From contig DATKSK010000010.1 of NCBI GenBank assembly GCA_035531755.1, positions 1 through 64,000 on the forward strand: 64,000 nucleotides of DNA. Direction: 5' to 3'. The position numbers and the translations under genes were made by a program. The stretch's first letter is position 1. Every line of letters starts with the position of its first letter. The DNA is from Acidimicrobiales bacterium. GTDB taxonomy: Bacteria; Actinomycetota; Acidimicrobiia; Acidimicrobiales; UBA8190. This document shows positions 52,746 through 60,735 of this stretch, in pieces. The notes below the pieces were generated by a model that ran no database searches, had not been told where the DNA came from, and saw only the letters and a list, made by a program, of their open reading frames with translations.

Positions 52746-53894
52746 CTACCTCCTCTGCTCCCGGGGGAGGCCCAGGATGCGCTCCCCGATCACGTTGCGC
52801 TGCACTTCGGACGTGCCGCCGGCGATGCTCGCCGCTTTGGACCACAGCCACTGCCGCTGCCACGGCCCCCACGTGCTCGACGCCGGCCCCTCCACTGCCA
52901 GGGCGGCGTCGGACAGGTGCTGGGTCATGTCGGACCACGTGAGCTTGACCCAGCTCGACTCGGGCCCGGGCACACCGCCGCGCGCCAGCTTCGACAGCGT
53001 GCGCCAGTTGTGGGTGCGCAGCACGACGAGCGACACGTAGGCGTCGACGAGCGCGTCGGCCACGTCGGGGTCGTCGAGCGACCCGTTGCGGGCGGCCTCG
53101 GTGAACAGCCGGGAGAGGTAGCCCTCGTGCACGACCTCCTCCTTGAAGGGGAAGGTCGTGCCCCGTTCGTGCGCCAGCGTGGTCGACGCCACGGCCCAGC
53201 CCTCGCCGGCCGGGCCGACCAGGTGCTCGTCGGGGACCTCGACGCCGTCGAGGAAGACCTCGTTGAACTCGGCGTCGCCGGTGATCTGCACGAGCGGGCG
53301 GATCTCCACGCCGGGCGCCTCCATGTCCACGACGAGCAGCGACAGGCCGCGTGGTCCCGTGCTGCCGGCGACGCTGCGCGCCAGGCACAGGCCGTACCGG
53401 GCGAACTGCGCGTACGAGGTCCACACCTTCTGGCCGCTCACGCGCCAGCCGCCGCCGGGCACCGGCTCGGCGCGGGTGGACAGGCCGGCCAGGTCCGATC
53501 CCGCGCCGGGCTCGCTGAAGAGCTGGCACCAGATCTCCTCGGCCGTGGTGATGGCCGGGAGCCAGCGCCGGCACTGGTCGGGCGTGCCGTGGGCGAGCAG
53601 GGTGGGCCCCGCCAGGTTGATGCCGACGCGGTTGACGAGCTGGGCGGCGCCGCTGCGGGCGTACTCGGCGTTGAAGATCGCCACCTCCACGGCCGTCGCG
53701 CCCCGTCCCCCGTACTCGGCGGGCCAGTCGATGCCGACCCACCCGGCGGCCGCCAGCTCGGCCTGCCAGGCCCGCCCCCACGCCACGGCCTGCGCCAGGT
53801 CGTCGGTGTCGGGCGCGGGCTCCACGTGCGCCGCCAGCCACGCCCGCACCTCGGTCGCGAAGCGCTGCTCGTCGGCGTCGAGCGACAGGTCCAC
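52746..53894 (-). CDS. Acyl-CoA dehydrogenase (FadE26/28-like)
   Basis: Acyl-CoA dehydrogenase of 382 residues in the actinobacterial group common in sterol and branched acyl-CoA degradation. Landmarks: WPAEYGGRGATAVEVAIFNAEYAR, WCQLFSEPGAGSDLAGL, GQKVWTSYAQFARYG, FNEVFLDGVEVPDEHLVGP and the C-terminal GGTSEVQRNVIGERILGLPRE. Members often work as a heteromer with a shorter FadE partner. GTG 53894 is seven bases after the ligase stop, and the hydratase GTG follows two bases after its own stop, so the genes form one tight operon. Confidence 0.94.
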   Translation of the reverse strand: MDLSLDADEQRFATEVRAWLAAHVEPAPDTDDLAQAVAWGRAWQAELAAAGWVGIDWPAEYGGRGATAVEVAIFNAEYARSGAAQLVNRVGINLAGPTLLAHGTPDQCRRWLPAITTAEEIWCQLFSEPGAGSDLAGLSTRAEPVPGGGWRVSGQKVWTSYAQFARYGLCLARSVAGSTGPRGLSLLVVDMEAPGVEIRPLVQITGDAEFNEVFLDGVEVPDEHLVGPAGEGWAVASTTLAHERGTTFPFKEEVVHEGYLSRLFTEAARNGSLDDPDVADALVDAYVSLVVLRTHNWRTLSKLARGGVPGPESSWVKLTWSDMTQHLSDAALAVEGPASSTWGPWQRQWLWSKAASIAGGTSEVQRNVIGERILGLPREQRR

Positions 53895-53901
53895 CGCGGC
53901 C

Positions 53902-55716
53902 CTACAGGTCCCAGGCCTGGGTGCGACCGCTCTCGCCGAACGCGGCGTGCAGCGCCGCCTCCTCGTCGGGGCCGAACGACCGGTAGGCGTCCTCCCCGCG
54001 GCCCCGGGTGAACACGGCGTCCCCGTCCACCCGGTCGGCGCGGAACTTCTGGTGCACGAGGGTGCGCACGAGGACCTTGTTGGTCGGCGTGGTGGGGAGC
54101 GCGCCGCACAGCCGGACGTAGCGGGGCCGCCACTTCGGGCTCAGGTCGGGTTGCGCGTCCAGCCAGGCGGCGAACGCCGCGGGGTCGAAGGCCGCGCCCT
54201 CGCCCAGGACCACGGCCGCCATGACCTGGTCGCCGGCGTCGGCGTCGGGGACCCCGTACACCGACACCAGCATGACGTCGGGGTGGCGGGCCACGATGGC
54301 CTCGATCGGCGCGGCCGGAAAATTCTCTCCGTCGACGCGCAGCCAGTCCGAGGTGCGGCCGGCGAAGTACACCCAGTCCTGCGCGTCGACGTACCCGAGG
54401 TCACCGCTCCAGTACCAGCCGTTGCGGGTGGTACGGGCCATGGCCTCGGCGTTGCGGTAGTAGCCCTCGAACGGGCCCACGCCCTCGGCGTTGACGATCT
54501 CGCCCACGCACTCCTCGGCGTTCACGAGCCTTCCCTCGCCGTCGAACACGGCACGGGGCAGCTCGTTGCCGCCGGGGTCGACGACCTTGATGCCCTGGCG
54601 CAGGCGGCCGACCGACCCCCGGGGCACGCCGCCCGAGCGGTCGAGGGCGATGCCTCCTTCGGTCGAGCCGAACACGTCGACCACCGCCACCCCGAAGCGC
54701 TCGGCCACCGCCTCCACCACGTGCGGGGAGCCCTCGTTGCCGTAGGCCAGCTTGAGGGGGTTGCGGGCGTCGTCCGGCTTCTCGGGCGTGGCGAGGAGGT
54801 ACGCCAGCGGCTTGCCGGTGTAGTTGAACCACGTGGCGCCGTACCGGCGCACGTCGTCGAGGAACCGCGACGCGCTGAAGCGCCGGGCGAGGCCGACCGA
54901 GGCTCCCGCCACCAGCGCCGGGGCCAGGCCGACCATGAGCGAGTTGGAGTGGAACAGCGGCATGGCCAGGTACCCCACGTCGTCGGGGCCGACGTCGAGG
55001 ACCATCGTCATGCGGTTGCCGGTCGTGAGCAGCCGCCGCTGCGTGCAGCGCACCGCCTTCGGGGCCGCCGAGGTCCCCGAGGTGAACAGCAGCACCCACA
55101 GGGTCTCCACGTCGGGCTCGAGGCCGGCGTCGCCCTCACCGGGGCCCCAGGGCGCCAGCGCGGCGTCGAGCTCGTCGCCCAGGACGACGGGGGGGTCGTC
55201 GTCGTCGGCGAAGCGCCCGGACACGAACAGGCCACCGGGGAGCGCCAGCTCGGCCGCCACCGGGGCCAGGAGCTCCTGGTGGCGTGGCTCGGTGATGAGC
55301 AGCTGGACGTCGGTGTGCGTGATGTCGGCGAGCAGGTGCTCGTCGCGTCGCGTGTGGTTGAGGCCCACCACCGCGGCCCCGACGAGGGCAGCGCCGGCCA
55401 GGGCGAAGACGTAGTCGGGGGTGTTGTCGAGCAGCACGGCGACGTGCGGCGGGCGGTCGGGGTCGAGGCGTCGGCGGAAGAGCCCGGCGAAGCGCGTGGC
55501 CTCCCCGAACAGCTCGGCGTGCGACCAGGTGCGATCGCCGAAGTGCAGCGCCGGCCGCGGCGCGTACACCGGGTCGGTGCCGTTGCGCCTGAGCAGGGCG
55601 GCGGCGTTGGGCGCCGGCAGCGGCGCCTCGCCCGGTGCCGGCGCCAGGGCGACGCGCTCGGCGACCTCGGGCGGGGCCACGACGTGCGTCCGGGAGGCGG
55701 CGCGTTCTCTGACCAC
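53902..55716 (-). CDS. FATP/FadD-type acyl-CoA ligase
   Basis: Acyl-CoA synthetase of 604 residues, paralogous to the ligase at 14382-16082 (shared FSAS-FLPDV/FLDDVRRYG, FNYxGxxLAY and DWLRVDGENFPAAP elements). The ATP loop reads LFTSGTSAAPKA, lacking the second Gly of the usual TSGSTGxPK. DVFGSTEGG, YWSGDLGYVDAQDWVYFAGR and the C-terminal Lys in PTNKVLVRTL are present, so activity is still likely. GTG 55716 lies six bases after a TAACCT -10 element, giving a leaderless mRNA. It heads the operon running to the CoA-transferase. Confidence 0.92.
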   Translation of the reverse strand: MVRERAASRTHVVAPPEVAERVALAPAPGEAPLPAPNAAALLRRNGTDPVYAPRPALHFGDRTWSHAELFGEATRFAGLFRRRLDPDRPPHVAVLLDNTPDYVFALAGAALVGAAVVGLNHTRRDEHLLADITHTDVQLLITEPRHQELLAPVAAELALPGGLFVSGRFADDDDPPVVLGDELDAALAPWGPGEGDAGLEPDVETLWVLLFTSGTSAAPKAVRCTQRRLLTTGNRMTMVLDVGPDDVGYLAMPLFHSNSLMVGLAPALVAGASVGLARRFSASRFLDDVRRYGATWFNYTGKPLAYLLATPEKPDDARNPLKLAYGNEGSPHVVEAVAERFGVAVVDVFGSTEGGIALDRSGGVPRGSVGRLRQGIKVVDPGGNELPRAVFDGEGRLVNAEECVGEIVNAEGVGPFEGYYRNAEAMARTTRNGWYWSGDLGYVDAQDWVYFAGRTSDWLRVDGENFPAAPIEAIVARHPDVMLVSVYGVPDADAGDQVMAAVVLGEGAAFDPAAFAAWLDAQPDLSPKWRPRYVRLCGALPTTPTNKVLVRTLVHQKFRADRVDGDAVFTRGRGEDAYRSFGPDEEAALHAAFGESGRTQAWDL

Positions 55717-55722
55717 GGCGTC

Positions 55723-55752
55723 AGGTTAGGGCAATCGGCGCGGCGGTAGCGT
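55723..55752. promoter_or_regulatory. Back-to-back leaderless promoters between two ligase genes
   Basis: In a 42-base gap, TAACCT on the minus strand (55728-55723) and TAGCGT on the plus strand (55747-55752) are each six bases from the start codon of the gene they face (GTG 55716 and ATG 55759). Neither gene has a ribosome site, so both mRNAs are probably leaderless. Confidence 0.5.
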
Positions 55753-55758
55753 GGCCGG

Positions 55759-57357
55759 ATGGCCCAGGTGCAGGGGGTGCGACGACGGTCCGGACCACGG
55801 CTCCGCCCCACCCTGGTGCCCGCCGGGGCGGCGCGCTACCGCCGTGCCGGGGGCCCCTGGGACCGCGGCGCGCTGGACGCATCGTTCCGGGCGGGCCCGG
55901 GGCCGGCGGTCGTCGACGGCGCCGGCCGCCTCGACGCCGCCGCCGTCCGCCACGGCGTGGCCGCGCTGGCCGGACGGCTGGGCGCCGCCGGGGTCCGGCG
56001 CGGGGACGCCCTCGCCTGGCAGCTCCCGAACGGCGCCGCCGCGCTGCTGCTGTACCGGGCGTGCTGGCGGCTCGGTGCGGTGGCGGCGCCGCTGCACCAC
56101 CGCATGGGCGCCGCCGAGGTGGGTGCCGCCCTCGACCAGGTGCGGCCCGTGCTCGTGGTGGCCGGCGCGGGCACGCCGGCGGCCGAGGTGCGCGGCGCGC
56201 TCGTCGTGGCGGGGGGGACCGGTCCCGGCGACCTCCTCGAGTGGCTGGCCCCGGCGCCGGCGATGGCCGCCCGGGACTGCCCCGCCCGTCCCGCCGACGT
56301 CGCCGTCGCCCTGTTCACGTCGGGGTCGACGGGCGTTCCCAAGGCCGCGCTGCACACCCACCGCAGCCTCGGGTACAAGGCGGCGCTCATGGTCGCCGTG
56401 CACGGCCTGGGCCCCGGCGACGCCGTGCTCATGCCCGCGCCGCTGGCCCACGTGTCGGGGCTCCTCAACGGGGTGCTCATCCCGGCCGCGGCGGGGATCC
56501 CCACCGTCCTCATGGCCGCGTGGGACCCCGACGAGGCCTTGCGCCGCATCGAGGGCGAAGGCGTGTCGTTCATGGGGGCGCCGCCGATCTTCTTCTCGCA
56601 GATGGCCGGCGCGGCAGGGTTCCGGCGCGAGCGCGTGCGCAGCCTCCGGCTCGTCTCCACCGGCGGTGCGTCGGTCAGCCCGGCGTTCGTCGATGCCACC
56701 GCCGAGGCCTTCGGCTGCCGGGTGAAGCGCACGTACGGGTCGACCGAGGCGCCGACCGTCACCACCTCGGGGCCCGACGACGGCCCCGGGCGCGCCCGGG
56801 ACACCGACGGCCGCGCCGTGGGCGAGGTCGAGCTCGAGGTGCGCGACCCCGACAGCGCCGTGCGCCTGGGGCCCGGTGCCGTCGGGGAACTGTGGCTGCG
56901 CGGCCCGGAGCTGTTCGCCGGGTACGCCGACCCCGCGGCCACCGCGGCCGTCCTCTCCTCCCGGGGACGGTGGTACCGCAGCGGCGACCTGGGCGTGCTC
57001 GACGAGCAGGGGTGGCTGCGGGTGGTGGGTCGACTCTCGGACATCATCATCCGCGCCGGGGAGAACATCTCGGCGTCGGAGGTCGAGGCCGTCCTCGAAG
57101 CGCACCCCGCCGTGCGCCACGCGGTGGCGGTGGCGGTGCCCGACCCCGAGGTCGGTGAGCGCGTGGCCGCCTTCGTGGAGGCGACGGCCCCGTTCGACCT
57201 CGACACCTGCCGGTCGTGGTTCGCGGCGCGTGGCGTCACCCGCTACAAGACGCCCGAGATCGTCGTCCGGCTCGACGCGCTGCCGGTGCTCGCGGCGGGC
57301 AAGCCCGACCGCAAGGCGCTCAGGACGCTGGCGGCCGACCTCGCCCGTCGCCCCTGA
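55759..57357 (+). CDS. AMP-forming acyl-CoA ligase
   Basis: Class I adenylate-forming ligase (532 residues) with ALFTSGSTGVPKAALHTHRS, the YGSTEAPTVTTS motif, YRSGDLGVLDEQGWLRVVGR, IIRAGENISASEVE and the C-terminal Lys in LAAGKPDRKAL. It is closer to the CaiC/FadD cyclohexanecarboxylate-type ligases than to the FATP-like pair in this window. ATG 55759 is six bases after a TAGCGT -10 element and lacks a ribosome site. It is convergent with the next dehydrogenase, stop to stop in three bases. Confidence 0.93.
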   Translation: MAQVQGVRRRSGPRLRPTLVPAGAARYRRAGGPWDRGALDASFRAGPGPAVVDGAGRLDAAAVRHGVAALAGRLGAAGVRRGDALAWQLPNGAAALLLYRACWRLGAVAAPLHHRMGAAEVGAALDQVRPVLVVAGAGTPAAEVRGALVVAGGTGPGDLLEWLAPAPAMAARDCPARPADVAVALFTSGSTGVPKAALHTHRSLGYKAALMVAVHGLGPGDAVLMPAPLAHVSGLLNGVLIPAAAGIPTVLMAAWDPDEALRRIEGEGVSFMGAPPIFFSQMAGAAGFRRERVRSLRLVSTGGASVSPAFVDATAEAFGCRVKRTYGSTEAPTVTTSGPDDGPGRARDTDGRAVGEVELEVRDPDSAVRLGPGAVGELWLRGPELFAGYADPAATAAVLSSRGRWYRSGDLGVLDEQGWLRVVGRLSDIIIRAGENISASEVEAVLEAHPAVRHAVAVAVPDPEVGERVAAFVEATAPFDLDTCRSWFAARGVTRYKTPEIVVRLDALPVLAAGKPDRKALRTLAADLARRP

Positions 57358-57360
57358 CGG

Positions 57361-58551
57361 TCACAGGACCGGTTCGCCGGCCTCGGCGCGCGGCCGCAGG
57401 ATCCTGGCGAGGCGCTCCCGGTGGTGGGCGGCGGTGCCGAAGCTCACCTGGTCGAGCTGGGACCGCTTGAGGAACAGGTGGAGGTCGTGCTCCCACGTGA
57501 AGCCGATCCCGCCGTGCACCTGCAGGCCCGACGCCATGACGCGCCGAGCCGCGTCCGAGCACCACACCTTGGCCGCCGCTGCGGCCGACGACGCCTCGGG
57601 GTCGCCGGCGCCCACGGCCCACGCCGCGTAGTAGGCGGCCGAGCGCATGCCCTCCACGTCCACGAGCATGTCGGCGCAGCGGTGCTTCACGGCCTGGAAG
57701 CCGCCGATCGGCCGGCCGAACTGCACGCGGTCCTTGGCGTACTGCACCGTCATCTCGAGCACGCGCGAGGCGGCGCCGAGCATCTCGGCCGACACCGCCG
57801 TGGCGGCGCGGTCGAGGAGGGCCTCCGCCGCCACGGGCCCGCCGAGTCGCGTCGCCGGCGCGTCGTCGAGCTCGAGCCGCGCCAGGCTGCGGGTGCGGTC
57901 CATGGCCGGCTGCGGGGCCGGACGAGCCGAGTCGGGCTGGGCCAGGGCGAACACCGCCGGCACCCCCGAGGCCCGGGCGAACACCACCACCACCTCCGCG
58001 TCCGGCCCGAACACCACGGGATCCGTCCGGCCGGTGAGCCGCCACCCCGTCCCGGCCCGGCGCTCGGCGAGCACGGCGTCGTCGCGGCTCGACCACGCCA
58101 GCGCGCCCCGGGCGTCGCCCGCGGCCAGCCGGCGCGCCCAGCCGGCCATGTCGACGTCCCCGAGGCCGGAAACCCCGCCCGCGGCGACGCCGGTCGTGTC
58201 GCCGGCCTCGGCGCCGTCCGCCGCGTCGCCCGCATCGCCACCGGGGGCGGCGGCCGCGGCCAGCGCCCCGTGGGCGAGGACGGTGCCGACGAACGGCACC
58301 GGGGCCAGATGGCGGCCGAGCTGCTCGCACAACACCGCCACCTCCACCATGCCGAGGCCGAGCCCGCCGTCGTGGGCGGGGCGCTCGACCGCCGGCCATC
58401 CCTGCGCGGCCATGGCCTCCCACAGCTCGGCGTCGAGGTGGCGCTCACTGCCGGCGACCTCCCGGACCCGTGTCGACGGACAACGCCCCTCCAGGAGGGC
58501 GGCAGCCGCATCGCGCAGCGCGACCTGGTCGTCGGAAAGCTCGAAGTCCAC
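57361..58551 (-). CDS. Acyl-CoA dehydrogenase, short FadE type
   Basis: Acyl-CoA dehydrogenase-family protein of 396 residues, same diverged group as the protein at 35267-36367 (shared YAKDRVQFGRPIGGFQAVKHRCADM and QVHGGIGFTWEHDLHLFLKR). An Ala/Gly/Asp-rich insert lies around residues 100-135. Such subunits usually combine with a longer FadE protein; the neighbour at 58615-59814 is of that type. GTG 58551 is six bases after TAGGCT (58563-58558) and has no ribosome site, indicating a leaderless mRNA. Confidence 0.92.
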   Translation of the reverse strand: MDFELSDDQVALRDAAAALLEGRCPSTRVREVAGSERHLDAELWEAMAAQGWPAVERPAHDGGLGLGMVEVAVLCEQLGRHLAPVPFVGTVLAHGALAAAAAPGGDAGDAADGAEAGDTTGVAAGGVSGLGDVDMAGWARRLAAGDARGALAWSSRDDAVLAERRAGTGWRLTGRTDPVVFGPDAEVVVVFARASGVPAVFALAQPDSARPAPQPAMDRTRSLARLELDDAPATRLGGPVAAEALLDRAATAVSAEMLGAASRVLEMTVQYAKDRVQFGRPIGGFQAVKHRCADMLVDVEGMRSAAYYAAWAVGAGDPEASSAAAAAKVWCSDAARRVMASGLQVHGGIGFTWEHDLHLFLKRSQLDQVSFGTAAHHRERLARILRPRAEAGEPVL

Positions 58552-58557
58552 GCGGCG

Positions 58558-58563
58558 AGCCTA
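58558..58563 (-). promoter_or_regulatory. -10 element of a leaderless dehydrogenase transcript
   Basis: TAGGCT on the minus strand ends six bases before GTG 58551. Sequence and spacing match the elements before 55716 and 55759. Confidence 0.5.
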
Positions 58564-58614
58564 CCGACCGGCCGGTTCGGGAGCCTGACGTGTGTGTCAT
58601 GCTGGCGCGGCCCG

Positions 58615-59814
58615 ATGGACCTGACGACGACGCCGGAACAGGATCACCTGCGGAGCCAGCTACGGGAGTGGCTCCACACCCACCTGCCGTGGGAGTACGG
58701 GGTGGGCCTGCCCCCGCGCTTCGACGACCTGGCCGAGGAGGTCGCCTTCGGCCGGCGGTGGCAGGCGGACCTGGCGGCCGCGGGATGGGTGGCGGTGACC
58801 TGGCCGGCTGCCTACGGCGGCCGGGGGCTGGGGCCCGCCGAGAATTTCGTGGTGCAGGAGGAGCTCGCCCGGGCCCGGGCCCCCGAGCTGGTGGGCCGCA
58901 TCGGCGTGAATCTGGCGGGCCCGACGCTGCTCGCCCACGGCACCGACGAGCAGAAGGCACGGTGGCTCCCCGCCATCCCCACCGCCGCGGCCCTGTGGTG
59001 CCAGCTGTTCTCCGAGCCCGACGCGGGCTCGGACCTCGCGGCGGCGCGCACGGCGGCGCGCCGGGTGGCCGGAGGATGGGAGCTCGAGGGTCGCAAGGTG
59101 TGGACGTCGTACGCGCAGTTCGCCGACTGGGCGGTGTGCCTGGCCCGGAGCGACGCGGCGGCCCCCAAGCACAGGGGCCTGTCCTACTTCGTGGTCGACA
59201 TGCACGCGCCCGGTGTCGAGGTCCGCCCGCTCGTGCAGCTCACCGGCGAGGCCGAGTTCAACGAGGTGGAGCTGCACGAGGTGTTCGTGCCCGACCACCA
59301 GCTCGTGGGGAGCCCGGGAGAAGGGTGGCGGGTGGCGGGCTCGACCCTGTCGCACGAACGGGGGGTGAACCCCCGCCAGCTCGTCATCCACCTGCAACAC
59401 CTCGAAGAGCTCCTGTCGGCCGCGGCCGACGCCGGTTCGTTCGACGACACCAGGCTGCGCCGGCGCCTGGCCCAGGCCTACGTCGAGGTGCGCCTTTTCC
59501 AGCTGCTCAATTGGCGATCGTTGTCCAAGCTCCAGCGCGGGCTCGAGCCCGGCCCCGAAGGCAGCATCCTGAAGCTCTACTGGAGCGAGATGAGCAAGCG
59601 GCTGCACGCCCTGGCCATGGATGTGCTCGGGCCGGCGGCACCGCTGTGGCGGGACGCGCCCGGGAACCCCGGGGACGGGTCGTGGCAACGGGCATGGCTC
59701 TACTATCAGGCGGCGTCGATCTTCGCCGGGACCAACGAGATCCAGCGCAACGTGATCGGTGAACGGGTCCTGGGCCTGCCCCGCGAGCCCGTGGCCACGG
59801 AGGCCGTGCCGTGA
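58615..59814 (+). CDS. Acyl-CoA dehydrogenase (FadE26/28-like)
   Basis: Acyl-CoA dehydrogenase of 399 residues, paralogue of the protein at 52746-53894. Landmarks: LTTTPEQDHLRSQLREWL, WPAAYGGRGLGPAENFVVQEELAR, WCQLFSEPDAGSDLAAA, GRKVWTSYAQFADW, FNEVELHEVFVPDHQLVG and GTNEIQRNVIGERVLGLPRE. ATG 58615 starts the conserved fold; the upstream open frame belongs to the antisense of the divergent dehydrogenase. It diverges from the short FadE gene over 63 bases and is followed by hydratase, CoA-transferase and alcohol dehydrogenase genes. Confidence 0.94.
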   Translation: MDLTTTPEQDHLRSQLREWLHTHLPWEYGVGLPPRFDDLAEEVAFGRRWQADLAAAGWVAVTWPAAYGGRGLGPAENFVVQEELARARAPELVGRIGVNLAGPTLLAHGTDEQKARWLPAIPTAAALWCQLFSEPDAGSDLAAARTAARRVAGGWELEGRKVWTSYAQFADWAVCLARSDAAAPKHRGLSYFVVDMHAPGVEVRPLVQLTGEAEFNEVELHEVFVPDHQLVGSPGEGWRVAGSTLSHERGVNPRQLVIHLQHLEELLSAAADAGSFDDTRLRRRLAQAYVEVRLFQLLNWRSLSKLQRGLEPGPEGSILKLYWSEMSKRLHALAMDVLGPAAPLWRDAPGNPGDGSWQRAWLYYQAASIFAGTNEIQRNVIGERVLGLPREPVATEAVP

Positions 59815-59868
59815 GCGCCCGGGGCTGGCGACGGGGCGGCGCCGTGGCGCTGTCGAAGGAGGCGGGCA

Positions 59869-60726
59869 GTGGGAAGTGACGAGCCGGTGGTCAGGTACGA
59901 CGTCGACGGCGCCGTGGCGACGCTCACCATGAACCGGCCCACGGTGGCCAACGCGCAGGACACCGCCCTCATCGACGCCCTCGACGCCTGCTTCGACCGG
60001 GCCGACGACGACGACGAGGTCCGCGTGGTCGTCCTGGCCGGCGCCGGGAAGCACTTCAGCGCCGGCCACGACCTCAAGGCCCTCGTCGGGAACGAGGAGC
60101 CCGACAGGTGGGTGGCGATGCGCGCCACGCCCGAGGGGAAGTTCCGCCACGAGCAGGTCATGTACGTCGACCGCTGCCGGAAGATCCACGACTTCCGGAA
60201 GCCCACCATCGCGGCGGTGCAGGGGAAGTGCGTGGCGGCCGGCCTGATGTTGGCGTGCATGTGCGACCTCATCGTGGCGGCCGACGACGCGTCGTTCTCG
60301 AACCCCGTCCTGCGCATGACCGGCGCCGGCGTCGAGCTGCTCGTCGAGCCCTGGGAGCTCGGCATCCGCAAGGCCAAGGAGTTCCTGCTCGCCGCCGAGG
60401 AGCTCGACGCCGCCGAGGCGCTGCGCCTGGGCCTCGTGAACAAGGTGGTGCCGCGCGCCGAGCTCATGGAGCGCACCAGCGAGCTCGCCCGGCGCATCGC
60501 GCTCGTCCCCCCGATCACGGCGCAGGTCGTCAAGAGCTCGATCAACAACGTGGGGGAGCTCATGGGCAAGGGCGCGTCGTGGCGGTACCACTTCATGGCG
60601 CACCAGTGGGCCCACAACACCGCCACCGCCTTGGCGGCGCTCGAGCAGCGCAAGCAGCTGGGGTCGATGAAAGAGGTCTTCGCGGCGCGCGACCGGGGCG
60701 ACGAGCCTCCCGCCGCGCAGGACTGA
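59869..60726 (+). CDS. Enoyl-CoA hydratase/isomerase family protein
   Basis: Crotonase-fold enzyme of 285 residues. The oxyanion-hole stretches KHFSAGHDLKAL and GKCVAAGLMLACMCDLIVA are present. The region corresponding to the catalytic acids reads RMTGAGVELLVEPWELG, unlike standard hydratases. The C-terminal WRYHFMAHQWAHNT helix is typical of an actinobacterial subgroup. GTG 59869 has an AAGGAGG ribosome site. It is nine bases before the CaiB-type CoA-transferase and in the same operon as the dehydrogenase before it. Confidence 0.92.
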   Translation: MGSDEPVVRYDVDGAVATLTMNRPTVANAQDTALIDALDACFDRADDDDEVRVVVLAGAGKHFSAGHDLKALVGNEEPDRWVAMRATPEGKFRHEQVMYVDRCRKIHDFRKPTIAAVQGKCVAAGLMLACMCDLIVAADDASFSNPVLRMTGAGVELLVEPWELGIRKAKEFLLAAEELDAAEALRLGLVNKVVPRAELMERTSELARRIALVPPITAQVVKSSINNVGELMGKGASWRYHFMAHQWAHNTATALAALEQRKQLGSMKEVFAARDRGDEPPAAQD

Positions 60727-60735
60727 CGCCGCCGC

